Shown: positions 47,701 to 62,887, counted from the stretch's first letter. The stretch is 64,000 nt of DNA from Trichomonas vaginalis G3 (GCF_026262505.1 NC_067205.1:5456001-5520000); one strand, 5' to 3'. A program made the numbers and translations. The notes: generated from the sequence alone by a model not told the origin.

Positions 47701-50700
47701 AGCGAGAAAAAATAAAAGGCAAGATAGAATTTTCTAGACATAAAGAAGTTGTTTACCGAGTTTTAGCTCTTATCTCTAACAAAAAATTAATTTTTAAAAA
47801 AAAGACCGAATACGTTTCACAGCGAGAAAAAAATAAAAGGCAAGATAGAATTTTCTAGACATAAAGAAGTTGTTTACCGAGTTTTAGCTCTTATCTCTAA
47901 CAAAAAATTAATTTTTAAAAAAAAGACCGAATACGTTTCACAGCGAGAAAAAAATAAAAGGCAAGATAGAATTTTCTAGACATAAAGAAGTTGTTTACCG
48001 AGTTTTAGCTCTTATCTCTAACAAAAATTAATTTTTAAAAAAAAGACCGAATACGTTTCACAGCGAGAAAAAAATAAAAGGCAAGATAGAATTTTCTAGA
48101 CATAAAGAAGTTGTTTACCGAGTTTTAGCTCTTATCTCTAACAAAAAATTAATTTTTAAAAAAAGACCGAATACGTTTCACAGCGAGAAAAAAATAAAAG
48201 GCAAGATAGAATTTTCTAGACATAAAGAAGTTGTTTACCGAGTTTTAGCTCTTATCTCTAACAAAAAATTAATTTTTAAAAAAAAGACCGAATACGTTTC
48301 ACAGCGAGAAAAAAATAAAAGGCAAGATAGAATTTTCTAGACATAAAGAAGTTGTTTACCGAGTTTTAGCTCTTATCTCTAACAAAAAATTAATTTTTAA
48401 AAAAAGACCGAATACGTTTCACAGCGAGAAAAAAATAAAAGGCAAGATAGAATTTTCTAGACATAAAGAAGTTGTTTACCGAGTTTTAGCTCTTATCTCT
48501 AACAAAAAATTAATTTTTAAAAAAAAGACCGAATACGTTTCACAGCGAGAAAAAAATAAAAGGCAAGATAGAATTTTCTAGACATAAAGAAGTTGTTTAC
48601 CGAGTTTTAGCTCTTATCTCTAACAAAAAATTAATTTTTAAAAAAAAGACCGAATACGTTTCACAGCGAGAAAAAAATAAAAGGCAAGATAGAATTTTCT
48701 AGACATAAAGAAGTTGTTTACCGAGTTTTAGCTCTTATCTCTAACAAAAAATTAATTTTTAAAAAAAAGACCGAATACGTTTCACAGCGAGAAAAAAATA
48801 AAAGGCAAGATAGAATTTTCTAGACATAAAGAAGTTGTTTACCGAGTTTTAGCTCTTATCTCTAACAAAAATTAATTTTTAAAAAAAGACCGAATACGTT
48901 TCACAGCGAGAAAAAAAAAAGGCAAGATAGAATTTTCTAGACATAAAGAAGTTGTTTACCGAGTTTTAGCTCTTATCTCTAACAAAAAATTAATTTTAAA
49001 AAAAAACCGAATACGTTTCACAGCGAGAAAAAAATAAAAGGCAAGATAGAATTTTCTAGACATAAAGAAGTTGTTTACCGAGTTTTAGCTCTTATCTCTA
49101 ACAAAAATTAATTTTTAAAAAAAAGACCGAATACGTTTCACAGCGAGAAAAAAATAAAAGGCAAGATAGAATTTTCTAGACATAAAGAAGTTGTTTACCG
49201 AGTTTTAGCTCTTATCTCTAACAAAAAATTAATTTTTAAAAAAAAGACCGAATACGTTTCACAGCGAGAAAAAAATAAAAGGCAAGATAGAATTTTCTAG
49301 ACATAAAGAAGTTGTTTACCGAGTTTTAGCTCTTATCTCTAACAAAAAATTAATTTTTAAAAAAAAGACCGAATACGTTTCACAGCGAGAAAAAAATAAA
49401 AGGCAAGATAGAATTTTCTAGACATAAAGAAGTTGTTTACCGAGTTTTAGCTCTTATCTCTAACAAAAAATTAATTTTTAAAAAAAAGACCGAATACGTT
49501 TCACAGCGAGAAAAAAATAAAAGGCAAGATAGAATTTTCTAGACATAAAGAAGTTGTTTACCGAGTTTTAGCTCTTATCTCTAACAAAAATTAATTTTTA
49601 AAAAAAAGACCGAATACGTTTCACAGCGAGAAAAAAATAAAAGGCAAGATAGAATTTTCTAGACATAAAGAAGTTGTTTACCGAGTTTTAGCTCTTATCT
49701 CTAACAAAAAATTAATTTTTAAAAAAAAGACCGAATACGTTTCACAGCGAGAAAAAAATAAAAGGCAAGATAGAATTTTCTAGACATAAAGAAGTTGTTT
49801 ACCGAGTTTTAGCTCTTATCTCTAAAAAATTAATTTTTAAAAAAAAGACCGAATACGTTTCACAGCGAGAAAAAATAAAAGGCAAGATAGAATTTTCTAG
49901 ACATAAAGAAGTTGTTTACCGAGTTTTAGCTCTTATCTCTAACAAAAAATTAATTTTTAAAAAAAGACCGAATACGTTTCACAGCGAGAAAAAATAAAAG
50001 GCAAGATAGAATTTTCTAGACATAAAGAAGTTGTTTACCGAGTTTTAGCTCTTATCTCTAACAAAAAATTAATTTTTAAAAAAAAGACCGAATACGTTTC
50101 ACAGCGAGAAAAAAATAAAAGGCAAGATAGAATTTTCTAGACATAAAGAAGTTGTTTACCGAGTTTTAGCTCTTATCTCTAACAAAAAATTAATTTTTAA
50201 AAAAAGACCGAATACGTTTCACAGCGAGAAAAAAATAAAAGGCAAGATAGAATTTTCTAGACATAAAGAAGTTGTTTACCGAGTTTTAGCTCTTATCTCT
50301 AACAAAAATTAATTTTTAAAAAAAAGACCGAATACGTTTCACAGCGAGAAAAAAATAAAAGGCAAGATAGAATTTTCTAGACATAAAGAAGTTGTTTACC
50401 GAGTTTTAGCTCTTATCTCTAACAAAAAATTAATTTTTAAAAAAAAGACCGAATACGTTTCACAGCGAGAAAAAATAAAAGGCAAGATAGAATTTTCTAG
50501 ACATAAAGAAGTTGTTTACGAGTTTTAGCTCTTATCTCTAACAAAAAATTAATTTTTAAAAAAAAGACCGAATACGTTTCACAGCGAGAAAAAAATAAAA
50601 GGCAAGATAGAATTTTCTAGACATAAAGAAGTTGTTTACCGAGTTTTAGCTCTTATCTCTAACAAAAAATTAATTTTTAAAAAAAGACCGAATACGTTTC

Positions 50701-53700
50701 ACAGCGAGAAAAAAATAAAAGGCAAGATAGAATTTTCTAGACATAAAGAAGTTGTTTACCGAGTTTTAGCTCTTATCTCTAACAAAAAATTAATTTTTAA
50801 AAAAAAAGACCGAATACGTTTCACAGCGAGAAAAAAATAAAAGGCAAGATAGAATTTTCTAGACATAAAAGAAGTTGTTTACCGAGTTTTAGCTCTTATC
50901 TCTAACAAAAATTAATTTTTAAAAAAAACCGAATACGTTTCACAGCGAGAAAAAAATAAAAGGCAAGATAGAATTTTAGACATAAAGAAGTTGTTTACCG
51001 AGTTTTAGCTCTTATCTCTAACAAAAAATTAATTTTTAAAAAAAGACCGAATACGTTTCACAGCGAGAAAAAAATAAAAGGCAAGATAGAATTTTCTAGA
51101 CATAAAGAAGTTGTTTACCGAGTTTTAGCTCTTATCTCTAACAAAAAATTAATTTTTAAAAAAAAGACCGAATACGTTTCACAGCGAGAAAAAATAAAAA
51201 GGCAAGATAGAATTTCTAGACATAAAGAAGTTGTTTTACCGAGTTTTAGCTCTTATCTTAACAAAAAATTAATTTTTAAAAAAAAGACGAATACGTTTCA
51301 CAGCGAGAAAAAAATAAAAGGCAAGATAGAATTTTCTAGACATAAAGAAGTTGTTTACCGAGTTTTAGCTCTTATCTCTAACAAAAAATTAATTTTTAAA
51401 AAAAAGACCGAATACGTTTCACAGCGAGAAAAAAATAAAAGGCAAGATAGAATTTTCTAGACATAAAGAAGTTGTTTACCGAGTTTTAGCTCTTATCTCT
51501 AACAAAAAATTAATTTTTAAAAAAAAGACCGAATACGTTTCACAGCGAGAAAAAAATAAAAGGCAAGATAGAATTTTCTAGACATAAAGAAGTTGTTTAC
51601 CGAGTTTTAGCTCTTATCTCTAACAAAAAATTAATTTTTAAAAAAAAGACCGAATACGTTTCACAGCGAGAAAAAAATAAAAGGCAAGATAGAATTTTCT
51701 AGACATAAAGAGTTGTTTACCGAGTTTTAGCTCTTATCTCTAACAAAAAATTAATTTTTAAAAAAAAGACCGAATACGTTTCACAGCGAGAAAAAAATAA
51801 AAGGCAAGATAGAATTTTCTAGACATAAAGAAGTTGTTTACCGAGTTTTAGCTCTTATCTCTAACAAAAAATTAATTTTTAAAAAAAAGACCGAATACGT
51901 TTCACAGCGAGAAAAAAATAAAAGGCAAGATAGAATTTTCTAGACATAAAGAAGTTGTTTACCGAGTTTTAGCTCTTATCTCTAACAAAAAATTAATTTT
52001 TAAAAAAAAGACCGAATACGTTTCACAGCAGAGAAAAAAATAAAAGGCAAGATAGAATTTTCTAGACATAAAGAAGTTGTTTACCGAGTTTTAGCTCTTA
52101 TCTCTAACAAAAAATTAATTTTTAAAAAAAAGACCGAATACGTTTCACAGCGAGAAAAAAATAAAAGGCAAGATAGAATTTTCTAGACATAAAGAAGTTG
52201 TTTACCGAGTTTTAGCTCTTATCTCTAACAAAAATTAATTTTTAAAAAAAAGACCGAATACGTTTCACAGCGAGAAAAAAATAAAAGGCAAGATAGAATT
52301 TTCTAGACATAAAGAAGTTGTTTACCGAGTTTTAGCTCTTATCTCTAACTAAAAAATTAATTTTTAAAAAAAAGACCGAATACGGTTTCACAGCGAGAAA
52401 AAAAATAAAAGGCAAGATAGAATTTTCTAGACATAAAGAAGTTGTTTACCGAGTTTTAGCTCTTATCTCTAACAAAAAATTAATTTAAAAAAAAGACCGA
52501 ATACGTTTCACAGCGAGAAAAAAATAAAAGGCAAGATAGAATTTTCTAGACATAAAGAAGTTGTTTACCGAGTTTTAGCTCTTATCTCTAACAAAAAATT
52601 AATTTTTAAAAAAAAGACCGAATACGTTTCACAGCGAGAAAAAAAATAAAAGGCAAGATAGAATTTTCTAGACATAAAGAAGTTGTTTACCGAGTTTTAG
52701 CTCTTATCTCTAACAAAAAATTATTTTTAAAAAAAGACCGAATACGTTTCACAGCGAGAAAAAATAAAAGGCAAGATAGAATTTTCTAGACATAAAGAAG
52801 TTGTTTACCGAGTTTTAGCTCTTATCTCTAACAAAAAATTAATTTTTAAAAAAAAGACCGAATACGTTTCACAGCGAGAAAAAAATAAAAGGCAAGATAG
52901 AATTTTCTAGACATAAAGAAGTTGTTTACCGATTAGCTCTTATCTCTAACAAAAAATTAATTTTTTAAAAAAAAAGACGAATACGTTTCACAGCGAGAAA
53001 AAAATAAAAGGCAAGATAGAATTTTCTAGACATAAAGAAGTTGTTTACCGAGTTTTAGCTCTTATCTCTAACAAAAAATTAATTTTTAAAAAAAAGACCG
53101 AATACGTTTCACAGCGAGAAAAAAATAAAAGGCAAGATAGAATTTTCTAGACATAAAGAAGTGTTTACCGAGTTTTAGCTCTTATCTCTAACAAAAAATT
53201 AATTTTTAAAAAAAGACCGAATACGTTTCACAGCGAGAAAAAAATAAAAGGCAAGATAGAATTTTCTAGACATAAAGAAGTTGTTTACCGAGTTTTAGCT
53301 CTTATCTCTAACAAAAAATTAATTTTTTAAAAAAAAAGACCGAATACGTTTCACAGCGAGAAAAAAATAAAAGGCAAATAGAATTTTCTAGACATAAAGA
53401 AGTTGTTTACCGAGTTTTAGCTCTTATCTCTAACAAAAAATTAATTTTTAAAAAAAAGACCGAATACGTTTCACAGCGAGAAAAAAATAAAAGGCAAGAT
53501 AGAATTTTCTAGACATAAAGAAGTTGTTTACCGAGTTTTAGCTCTTATCTCTAACAAAAAATTAATTTTAAAAAAAAGACCGAATACGTTTCACAGCGAG
53601 AAAAAAATAAAAGGCAAGATAGAATTTTCTAGACATAAAGAAGTTGTTTACCGAGTTTTAGCTCTTATCTCTAACAAAAATTAATTTTTAAAAAAAAGAC

Positions 53701-56700
53701 CGAAACGTTTCACAGCGAGAAAAAAAATAAAAGGCAAGATAGAATTTTCTAGACATAAAGAAGTTGTTTACCGAGTTTTAGCTCTTATCTCTAACAAAAA
53801 ATTAATTTTAAAAAAAAGACCGAATACGTTCACAGCGAGAAAAAAATAAAAGGCAAGATAGAATTTCTAGACATAAAGAAGTTGTTTACCGAGTTTTAGC
53901 TCTTATCTCTAACAAAAAATTAATTTTTAAAAAAAAGACCGAATACGTTTCACAGCGAGAAAAAATAAAAGGCAAGATAGAATTTCTAGACATAAAGAAG
54001 TTGTTTACCGAGTTTTAGCTCTTATCTCTAACAAAAAATTAATTTTTAAAAAAAAAGACCGAATACGTTTCACAGCGAGAAAAAAATAAAAGGCAAGATA
54101 GAATTTTCTAGACATAAAGAAGTTGTTTACCGAGTTTTAGCTCTTATCTCTAACAAAAAATTAATTTTTAAAAAAAAGACCGAATACGTTTCACAGCGAG
54201 AAAAAAATAAAAGGCAAGATAGAATTTTCTAGACATAAAGAAGTTGTTTACCGAGTTTTAGCTCTTATCTCTAACAAAAAATTAATTTTTAAAAAAAAGA
54301 CCGAATACGTTTCACAGCGAGAAAAAATAAAAGGCAAGATAGAATTTTCTAGACATAAAGAAGTTGTTTACCGAGTTTTAGCTCTTATCTCTAACAAAAA
54401 ATTAATTTTTTAAAAAAAAGACCGAATACGTTTCACAGCGAGAAAAAAATAAAAGGCAAGATAGAATTTTCTAGACATAAAGAAGTTGTTTACCGAGTTT
54501 TAGCTCTTATCTCTAACAAAAAATTAATTTTTAAAAAAAAGACCGAATACGTTTCACAGCGAGAAAAAAATAAAAGGCAAGATAGAATTTTCTAGACATA
54601 AAGAAGTTGTTTACCGAGTTTTAGCTCTTATCTCTAACAAAAAATTAATTTTTAAAAAAAAGACCGAATACGTTTCACAGCGAGAAAAAAATAAAAGGCA
54701 AGATAGAATTTTCTAGACATAAAGAAGTTGTTTACCGAGTTTTAGCTCTTATCTCTAACAAAAAATTAATTTTTAAAAAAAAGACCCGAATACGTTTCAC
54801 AGCGAGAAAAAAATAAAAGGCAAGATAGAATTTTCTAGACATAAAGAAGTTGTTTACCGAGTTTTAGCTCTTATCTCTAACAAAAAAATTTTTAAAAAAA
54901 AAGACCGAATACGTTTCACAGCGAGAAAAAATAAAAGGCAAGATAGAATTTTCTAGACATAAAGAAGTTGTTTACCGAGTTTTAGCTCTTATCTCTAACA
55001 AAAAATTAATTTTTAAAAAAAAGACCGAATACGTTTCACAGCGAAAAAAAATAAAAGGCAAGATAGAATTTTCTAGACATAAAGAAGTTGTTTACCGAGT
55101 TTTAGCTCTTATCTCTAACAAAAAATTAATTTTTAAAAAAAAGACCGAATACGTTTCACAGCGAGAAAAAAATAAAAGGCAAGATAGAATTTTCTAGACA
55201 TAAAGAAGTTGTTACCGAGTTTTAGCTCTTATCTCTAACAAAAAATTAATTTTTAAAAAAAAGACCGAATACGTTTCACAGCGAGAAAAAAATAAAAGGC
55301 AAGATAGAATTTTCTAGACATAAAGAAGTTGTTTACCGAGTTTTAGCTCTTATCTCTAACAAAAAATTAATTTTTAAAAAAAAGACCGAATACGTTTCAC
55401 AGCGAGAAAAAAATAAAAGGCAAGATAGAATTTTCTAGACATAAAGAAGTTGTTTACCGAGTTTTAGCTCTTATCTCTAACAAAAAATTAATTTTTAAAA
55501 AAAAGACCGAATACGTTTCACAGCGAGAAAAAAAAAAAGGCAAGATAGAATTTTCTAGACATAAAGAAGTTGTTTACCGAGTTTTAGCTCTTATCTCTAA
55601 CAAAAAATTAATTTTTAAAAAAAAGACCGAATACGTTTCACAGCGAGAAAAAAATAAAAGGCAAGATAGAATTTTCTAGACATAAAGAAGTTGTTTACCG
55701 AGTTTTAGCTCTTATCTCTAACAAAAAATTAATTTTTAAAAAAAAGACCGAATACGTTTCACAGCGAGAAAAAAATAAAAGGCAAGATAGAATTTTCTAG
55801 ACATAAAGAAGTTGTTTACCGAGTTTTAGCTCTTATCTCTAACAAAAAATTAATTTTTAAAAAAAAGACCGAATACGTTTCACAGCGAGAAAAAAATAAA
55901 AGGCAAGATAGAATTTTCTAGACATAAAGAAGTTGTTTACCGAGTTTTAGCTCTTATCTCTAACAAAAAATTAATTTTTAAAAAAAAGACCGAATACGTT
56001 TCACAGCGAGAAAAAAATAAAAGGCAAGATAGAATTTTCTAGACATAAAGAAGTTGTTTACCGAGTTTTAGCTCTTATCTCTAACAAAAAATTAATTTTT
56101 AAAAAAAAGACCGAATACGTTTCACAGCGAGAAAAAAAATAAAAGGCAAGATAGAATTTTCTAGACATAAAGAAGTTGTTTACCGAGTTTTAGCTCTTAT
56201 CTCTAACAAAAAATTAATTTTAAAAAAAAGACCGAATACGTTTCACAGCGAGAAAAAAATAAAAGGCAAGATAGAATTTTCTAGACATAAAGAAGTTGTT
56301 TACCGAGTTTTAGCTCTTATCTCTAACAAAAAATTAATTTTAAAAAAAAGACCGAATACGTTTCACAGCGAGAAAAAAATAAAAGGCAAGATAGAATTTT
56401 CTAGACATAAAGAAGTTGTTTACCGAGTTTTAGCTCTTATCTCTAACAAAAAATTAATTTTTAAAAAAAAAGACCGAATACGTTTCACAGCGAGAAAAAA
56501 ATAAAAGGCAAGATAGAATTTTCTAGACATAAAGAAGTTGTTTACCGAGTTTTAGCTCTTATCTCTAACAAAAAATTAATTTTTAAAAAAAAGACCGAAT
56601 ACGTTTCACAGCGAGAAAAAAATAAAAGGCAAGATAGAATTTTCTAGACATAAAGAATTTACCGAGTTTTAGCTCTTATCTCTAACAAAAAATTAATTTT

Positions 56701-59700
56701 TAAAAAAAAGACCGAATACGTTTCACAGCGAGAAAAAAATAAAAGGCAAGATAGAATTTTCTAGACATAAAGAAGTTGTTTACCGAGTTTTAGCTCTTAT
56801 CTCTAACAAAAAATTAATTTTTAAAAAAAAGACCGAATACGTTTCACAGCGAGAAAAAAATAAAAGGCAAGATAGAATTTTCTAGACATAAAGAAGTTGT
56901 TTACCGAGTTTTAGCTCTTATCTCTAACAAAAAATTAATTTTTAAAAAAAAGACCGAATACGTTTCACAGCGAGAAAAAATAAAAGGCAAGATAGAATTT
57001 TCTAGACATAAAGAAGTTGTTTACCGAGTTTTAGCTCTTATCTCTAACAAAAAATTAATTTTTAAAAAAAGACCGAATACGTTTCACAGCGAGAAAAAAA
57101 TAAAAGGCAAGATAGAATTTTCTAGACATAAAGAAGTTGTTTACCGAGTTTTAGCTCTTATCTCTAACAAAAAATTAATTTTTAAAAAAAAGACCGAATA
57201 CGTTTCACAGCGAGAAAAAATAAAAGGCAAGATAGAATTTTCTAGACATAAAGAAGTTGTTTACCGAGTTTTAGCTCTTATCTCTAACAAAAAATTAATT
57301 TTTTAAAAAAAAGACCGAATACGTTTCACAGCGAGAAAAAAATAAAAGGCAAGATAGAATTTTCTAGACATAAAGAAGTTGTTTACCGAGTTTTAGCTCT
57401 TATCTCTAACAAAAAATTAATTTTTAAAAAAAAGCCGAATACGTTTCACAGCGAGAAAAAATAAAAGGCAAGATAGAATTTTCTAGACATAAAGAAGTTG
57501 TTTACCGAGTTTTAGCTCTTATCTCTAACAAAAAATTAATTTTTAAAAAAAAGACCGAATACGTTTCACAGCGAGAAAAAAATAAAAGGCAAGATAGAAT
57601 TTTCTAGACATAAAGAAGTTGTTTACCGAGTTTTAGCTCTTATCTCTAACAAAAAATTAATTTTTAAAAAAAAGACCGAATACGTTTCACAGCGAGAAAA
57701 AAATAAAAGGCAAGATAGAATTTTCTAGACATAAAGAAGTTGTTTACCGAGTTTTAGCTCTTATCTCTAACAAAAAATTAATTTTAAAAAAAGACCGAAT
57801 ACGTTTCACAGCGAGAAAAAAATAAAAGGCAAGATAGAATTTTCTAGACATAAAGAAGTTGTTTACCGAGTTTTAGCTCTTATCTCTAACAAAAAATTAA
57901 TTTTTAAAAAAAGACCGAATACGTTTCACAGCGAGAAAAAAATAAAAGGCAAGATAGAATTTTCTAGACATAAAGAAGTTGTTTACCGAGTTTTAGCTCT
58001 TATCTCTAACAAAAAATTAATTTTTAAAAAAAAGACCGAATACGTTTCACAGCGAGAAAAAAATAAAAGGCAAGATAGAATTTTCTAGACATAAAGAAGT
58101 TGTTTACCGAGTTTTAGCTCTTATCTCTAACAAAAATTAATTTTTTAAAAAAAAGACCGAATACGTTTCACAGCGAGAAAAAAATAAAAGGCAAGATAGA
58201 ATTTTCTAGACATAAAGAAGTTTTTACCGAGTTTTAGCTCTTATCTCTAACAAAAAATTAATTTTTAAAAAAAAGACCGAATACGTTTCACAGCGAGAAA
58301 AAAATAAAAGGCAAGATAGAATTTTCTAGACATAAAGAAGTTTTACCGAGTTTTAGCTCTTATCTCTAACAAAAAATTAATTTTTAAAAAAAAGACCGAA
58401 TACGTTTCACAGCGAGAAAAAAATAAAAGGCAAGATAGAATTTTCTAGACATAAAGAAGTTGTTTACCGAGTTTTAGCTCTTATCTCTAACAAAAAATTA
58501 ATTTTTAAAAAAAAGACCGAATACGTTTCACAGCGAGAAAAAAATAAAGGCAAGATAGAATTTTCTAGACATAAAGAAGTTGTTTACCGAGTTTTAGCTC
58601 TTATCTCTAACAAAAAATTAATTTTTAAAAAAAAGACCGAATACGTTTCACAGCGAGAAAAAAATAAAAGGCAAGATAGAATTTTCTAGACATAAAGAAG
58701 TTGTTTACCGAGTTTTAGCTCTTATCTCTAACAAAAAATTAATTTTTAAAAAAAAGACCGAATACGTTTCACAGCGAGAAAAAAATAAAAGGCAAGATAG
58801 AATTTTCTAGACATAAAGAAGTTGTTTACCGAGTTTTAGCTCTTATCTCTAACAAAAAATTAATTTTAAAAAAAAGACCGAATACGTTTCACAGCGAGAA
58901 AAAAATAAAAGGCAAGATAGAATTTTCTAGACATAAAGAAGTTGTTTACCGAGTTTTAGCTCTTATCTCTAACAAAAAATTAATTTTTAAAAAAAAGACC
59001 GAATACGTTTCACAGCGAGAAAAAAATAAAAGGCAAGATAGAATTTTCTAGACATAAAGAAGTTGTTTACCGAGTTTTAGCTCTTATCTCTAACAAAAAA
59101 TTAATTTTTAAAAAAAGACCGAATACGTTTCACAGCGAGAAAAAAATAAAAGGCAAGATAGAATTTTCTAGACATAAAGAAGTTGTTTACCGAGTTTTAG
59201 CTCTTATCTCTAACAAAAAATTAATTTTAAAAAAAAGACCGAATACGTTTCACAGCGAGAAAAAAATAAAAGGCAAGATAGAATTTTCTAGACATAAAGA
59301 AGTTGTTTACCGAGTTTTAGCTCTTATCTCTAACAAAAAATTAATTTTTAAAAAAAAGACCGAATACGTTTCACAGCGAGAAAAAAATAAAAGGCAAGAT
59401 AGAATTTTCTAGACATAAAGAAGTTGTTTACCGAGTTTTAGCTCTTATCTCTAACAAAAAATTAATTTTTAAAAAAAAGACCGAATACGTTTCACAGCGA
59501 GAAAAAAATAAAAGGCAAGATAGAATTTTCTAGACATAAAGAAGTTGTTTACCGAGTTTTAGCTCTTATCTCTAACAAAAAATTAATTTTTAAAAAAAAG
59601 ACCGAATACGTTTCACAGCGAGAAAAAAATAAAAGGCAAGATAGAATTTTCTAGACATAAAGAAGTTGTTTACCGAGTTTTAGCTCTTATTCTAACAAAA

Positions 59701-62700
59701 AATTAATTTTTAAAAAAAAGACCGAATACGTTTCACAGCGAGAAAAAAATAAAAGGCAAGATAGAATTTTCTAGACTAAAGAAGTTGTTTACCGAGTTTT
59801 AGCTCTTATCTCTAACAAAAATTAATTTTTAAAAAAAAAGACCGAATACGTTTCACAGCGAGAAAAAAAATAAAAGGCAAGATAGAATTTTCTAGACATA
59901 AAGAAGTGTTTACCGAGTTTTAGCTCTTATCTCTAACAAAAAATTAATTTTTAAAAAAAAGACCGAATACGTTTCACAGCGAGAAAAAATAAAAGGCAAG
60001 ATAGAATTTTCTAGACATAAAGAAGTTGTTTACCGAGTTTTAGCTCTTATCTCTAACAAAAAATTAATTTTTAAAAAAAAGACCGAATACGTTTCACAGC
60101 GAGAAAAAAATAAAAGGCAAGATAGAATTTTCTAGACATAAAGAAGTTGTTTACCGAGTTTTAGCTCTTATTCTAACAAAAAATTAATTTTTAAAAAAAA
60201 GACCGAATACGTTTCACAGCGAGAAAAAAATAAAAGGCAGATAGAATTTTCTAGACATAAAGAAGTTGTTTACCGAGTTTTAGCTCTTATCTCTAACAAA
60301 AAATTAATTTTTTAAAAAAAAGACCGAATACGTTTCACAGCGAGAAAAAAATAAAAGGCAAGATAGAATTTTTAGACATAAAGAAGTTGTTTACCGAGTT
60401 TTAGCTCTTATCTCTAACAAAAAATTAATTTTTAAAAAAAAGACCGAATACGTTTCACAGCGAGAAAAAAATAAAAGGCAAGATAGAATTTTCTAGACAT
60501 AAAGAAGTTGTTTACCGAGTTTTAGCTCTTATCTCTAACAAAAAATTAATTTTTAAAAAAAAGACGAATACGTTTCACAGCGAGAAAAAAATAAAAGCAA
60601 GATAGAATTTTTCTAGACATAAAGAAGGTTTACCGAGTTTTAGCTCTTATCTCTAACAAAAAAATTAATTTTAAAAAAAAGACCGAATACGTTTCACAGC
60701 GAGAAAAAAATAAAAGGCAAGATAGAATTTTCTAGACATAAAGAAGTTGTTTACCGAGTTTTAGCTCTTATCTCTAACAAAAAATTAATTTTTAAAAAAA
60801 AAGACCGAATACGTTTCACAGCGAGAAAAAAATAAAAGGCAAGATAGAATTTTCTAGACATAAAGAAGTTGTTTTACGAGTTTTAGCTCTTATCTCTAAC
60901 AAAAAATTAATTTTTAAAAAAAAGACCGAATACGTTTCACAGCGAGAAAAAAATAAAAGGCAAGATAGAATTTTCTAGACATAAAGAAGTTGTTTACGAG
61001 TTTTAGCTCTTATCTCTAACAAAAAATTAATTTTTAAAAAAAAGACCGAATACGTTTCACAGCGAGAAAAAAATAAAAGGCAAGATAGAATTTTCTAGAC
61101 ATAAAGAAGTTGTTTACCGAGTTTTAGCTCTTATCTCTAACAAAAAATTAATTTTTAAAAAAAAAGACCGAATACGTTTCACAGCGAGAAAAAATAAAAG
61201 GCAAGATAGAATTTTCTAGACATAAAGAAGTTGTTTTACCGAGTTTTAGCTCTTATCTCTAACAAAATTAATTTTTAAAAAAAAGACCGAATACGTTTCA
61301 CAGCGAGAAAAAATAAAAGGCAAGATAGAATTTTCTAGACATAAAGAAGTTGTTTACCGAGTTTTAGCTCTTATCTCTAACAAAAATTAATTTTTAAAAA
61401 AAAGACCGAATACGTTTCACAGCGAGAAAAAAATAAAAGGCAAGATAGAATTTTTCTAGACATAAAGAAGTTGTTTACCGAGTTTTAGCTCTTATCTCTA
61501 ACAAAAAATTAATTTTAAAAAAAAAGACCGAATACGTTTCACAGCGAGAAAAAAATAAAAGCAAGATAGAATTTTCTAGACATAAAGAAGTTGTTTACCG
61601 AGTTTTAGCTCTTATCTCTAACAAAAAATTAATTTTTAAAAAAAGACCGAATACGTTTCACAGCGAGAAAAAAATAAAAGGCAAGATAGAATTTTTCTAG
61701 ACATAAAGAAGTTGTTTACCGAGTTTTAGCTCTTATCTCTAACAAAAAATTAATTTTTAAAAAAAAGACCGAATACGTTTCACAGCGAGAAAAAAATAAA
61801 AGGCAAGATAGAATTTTCTAGACATAAAGAAGTTGTTTACCGAGTTTTAGCTCTTATCTCTAACAAAAAATTAATTTTTAAAAAAAAGACCGAATACGTT
61901 TCACAGCGAGAAAAAAATAAAAGGCAAGATAGAATTTTCTAGACATAAAGAAGTTGTTTACCGAGTTTTAGCTCTTATCTCTAACAAAAAAATTAATTTT
62001 TTAAAAAAAAGACCGAATACGTTTCACAGCGAGAAAAAAATAAAAGGCAAGATAGAATTTTCTAGACATAAAGAAGTTGTTTACCGAGTTTTAGCTCTTA
62101 TCTCTAACAAAAATTAATTTTTAAAAAAAAGACCGAATACGTTTCACAGCGAGAAAAAAATAAAAGGCAAGATAGAATTTTTCTAGACATAAAGAAGTGT
62201 TTACCGAGTTTTAGCTCTTATCTCTAACAAAAAATTAATTTTAAAAAAAGACCGAATACGTTTCACAGCGAGAAAAAAATAAAAGCAAGATAGAATTTTC
62301 TAGACATAAAGAAGTTGTTTACCGAGTTTTAGCTCTTATCTCTAACAAAAAATTAATTTTTAAAAAAAAGACCGAATACGTTTCACAGCGAGAAAAAAAT
62401 AAAAGGCAAGATAGAATTTTCTAGACATAAAGAAGTTGTTTACCGAGTTTTAGCTCTTATCTCTAACAAAAAATTAATTTTTAAAAAAAAGACCGAATAC
62501 GTTTCACAGCGAGAAAAAAATAAAAGGCAAGATAGAATTTTCTAGACATAAAGAAGTTGTTTACGAGTTTTAGCTCTTATCTCTAACAAAAAATTAATTT
62601 TTAAAAAAAAGACCGAATACGTTTCACAGCGAGAAAAAAATAAAAGGCAAGATAGAATTTTCTAGACATAAAGAAGTTGTTTACCGAGTTTTAGCTCTTA

Positions 62701-62887
62701 TCTCTAACAAAAAATTAATTTTAAAAAAAAGACCGAATACGTTTCACAGCGAGAAAAAAATAAAAGGCAAGATAGAATTTTCTAGACATAAAGAAGTTGT
62801 TTACCGAGTTTTAGCTCTTATCTCTAACAAAAAATTAATTTTTAAAAAAAAAAGACCGAATACGTTTCACAGCGAGAAAAAAATAAA
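41790..62887. repeat. satellite DNA: about 174 tandem copies of a 121-bp unit
   Basis: The unit is about 121 bp (for example 43,261 to 43,382). Its landmarks in order are GGCAAGATAGAA, TTTTCTAGACATAAAG, GAAGTTGTTTACCGAGTTTT, AGCTCTTATCTCTAAC, TTAATTTTTAAAAA, GACCGAATACG, TTTCACAGCGAG and an A-run. TAGAATTTTCTA is a small inverted repeat in each unit, and TCTAGA occurs once per unit. The leftmost unit (41,790-41,900) is strongly diverged, and a TTTACTGAG variant occurs only in early units. The right edge is abrupt at 62,887. Copies differ mainly by single-base indels in A/T runs. There are no open frames. A centromeric, telomere-proximal or heterochromatic role cannot be decided from sequence. 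Confidence 0.95.

Noticed and set aside
41790-62887. CRISPR-like or gene-bearing repeat array
   Set aside because: It is a uniform 121-bp satellite without spacers and without open frames.
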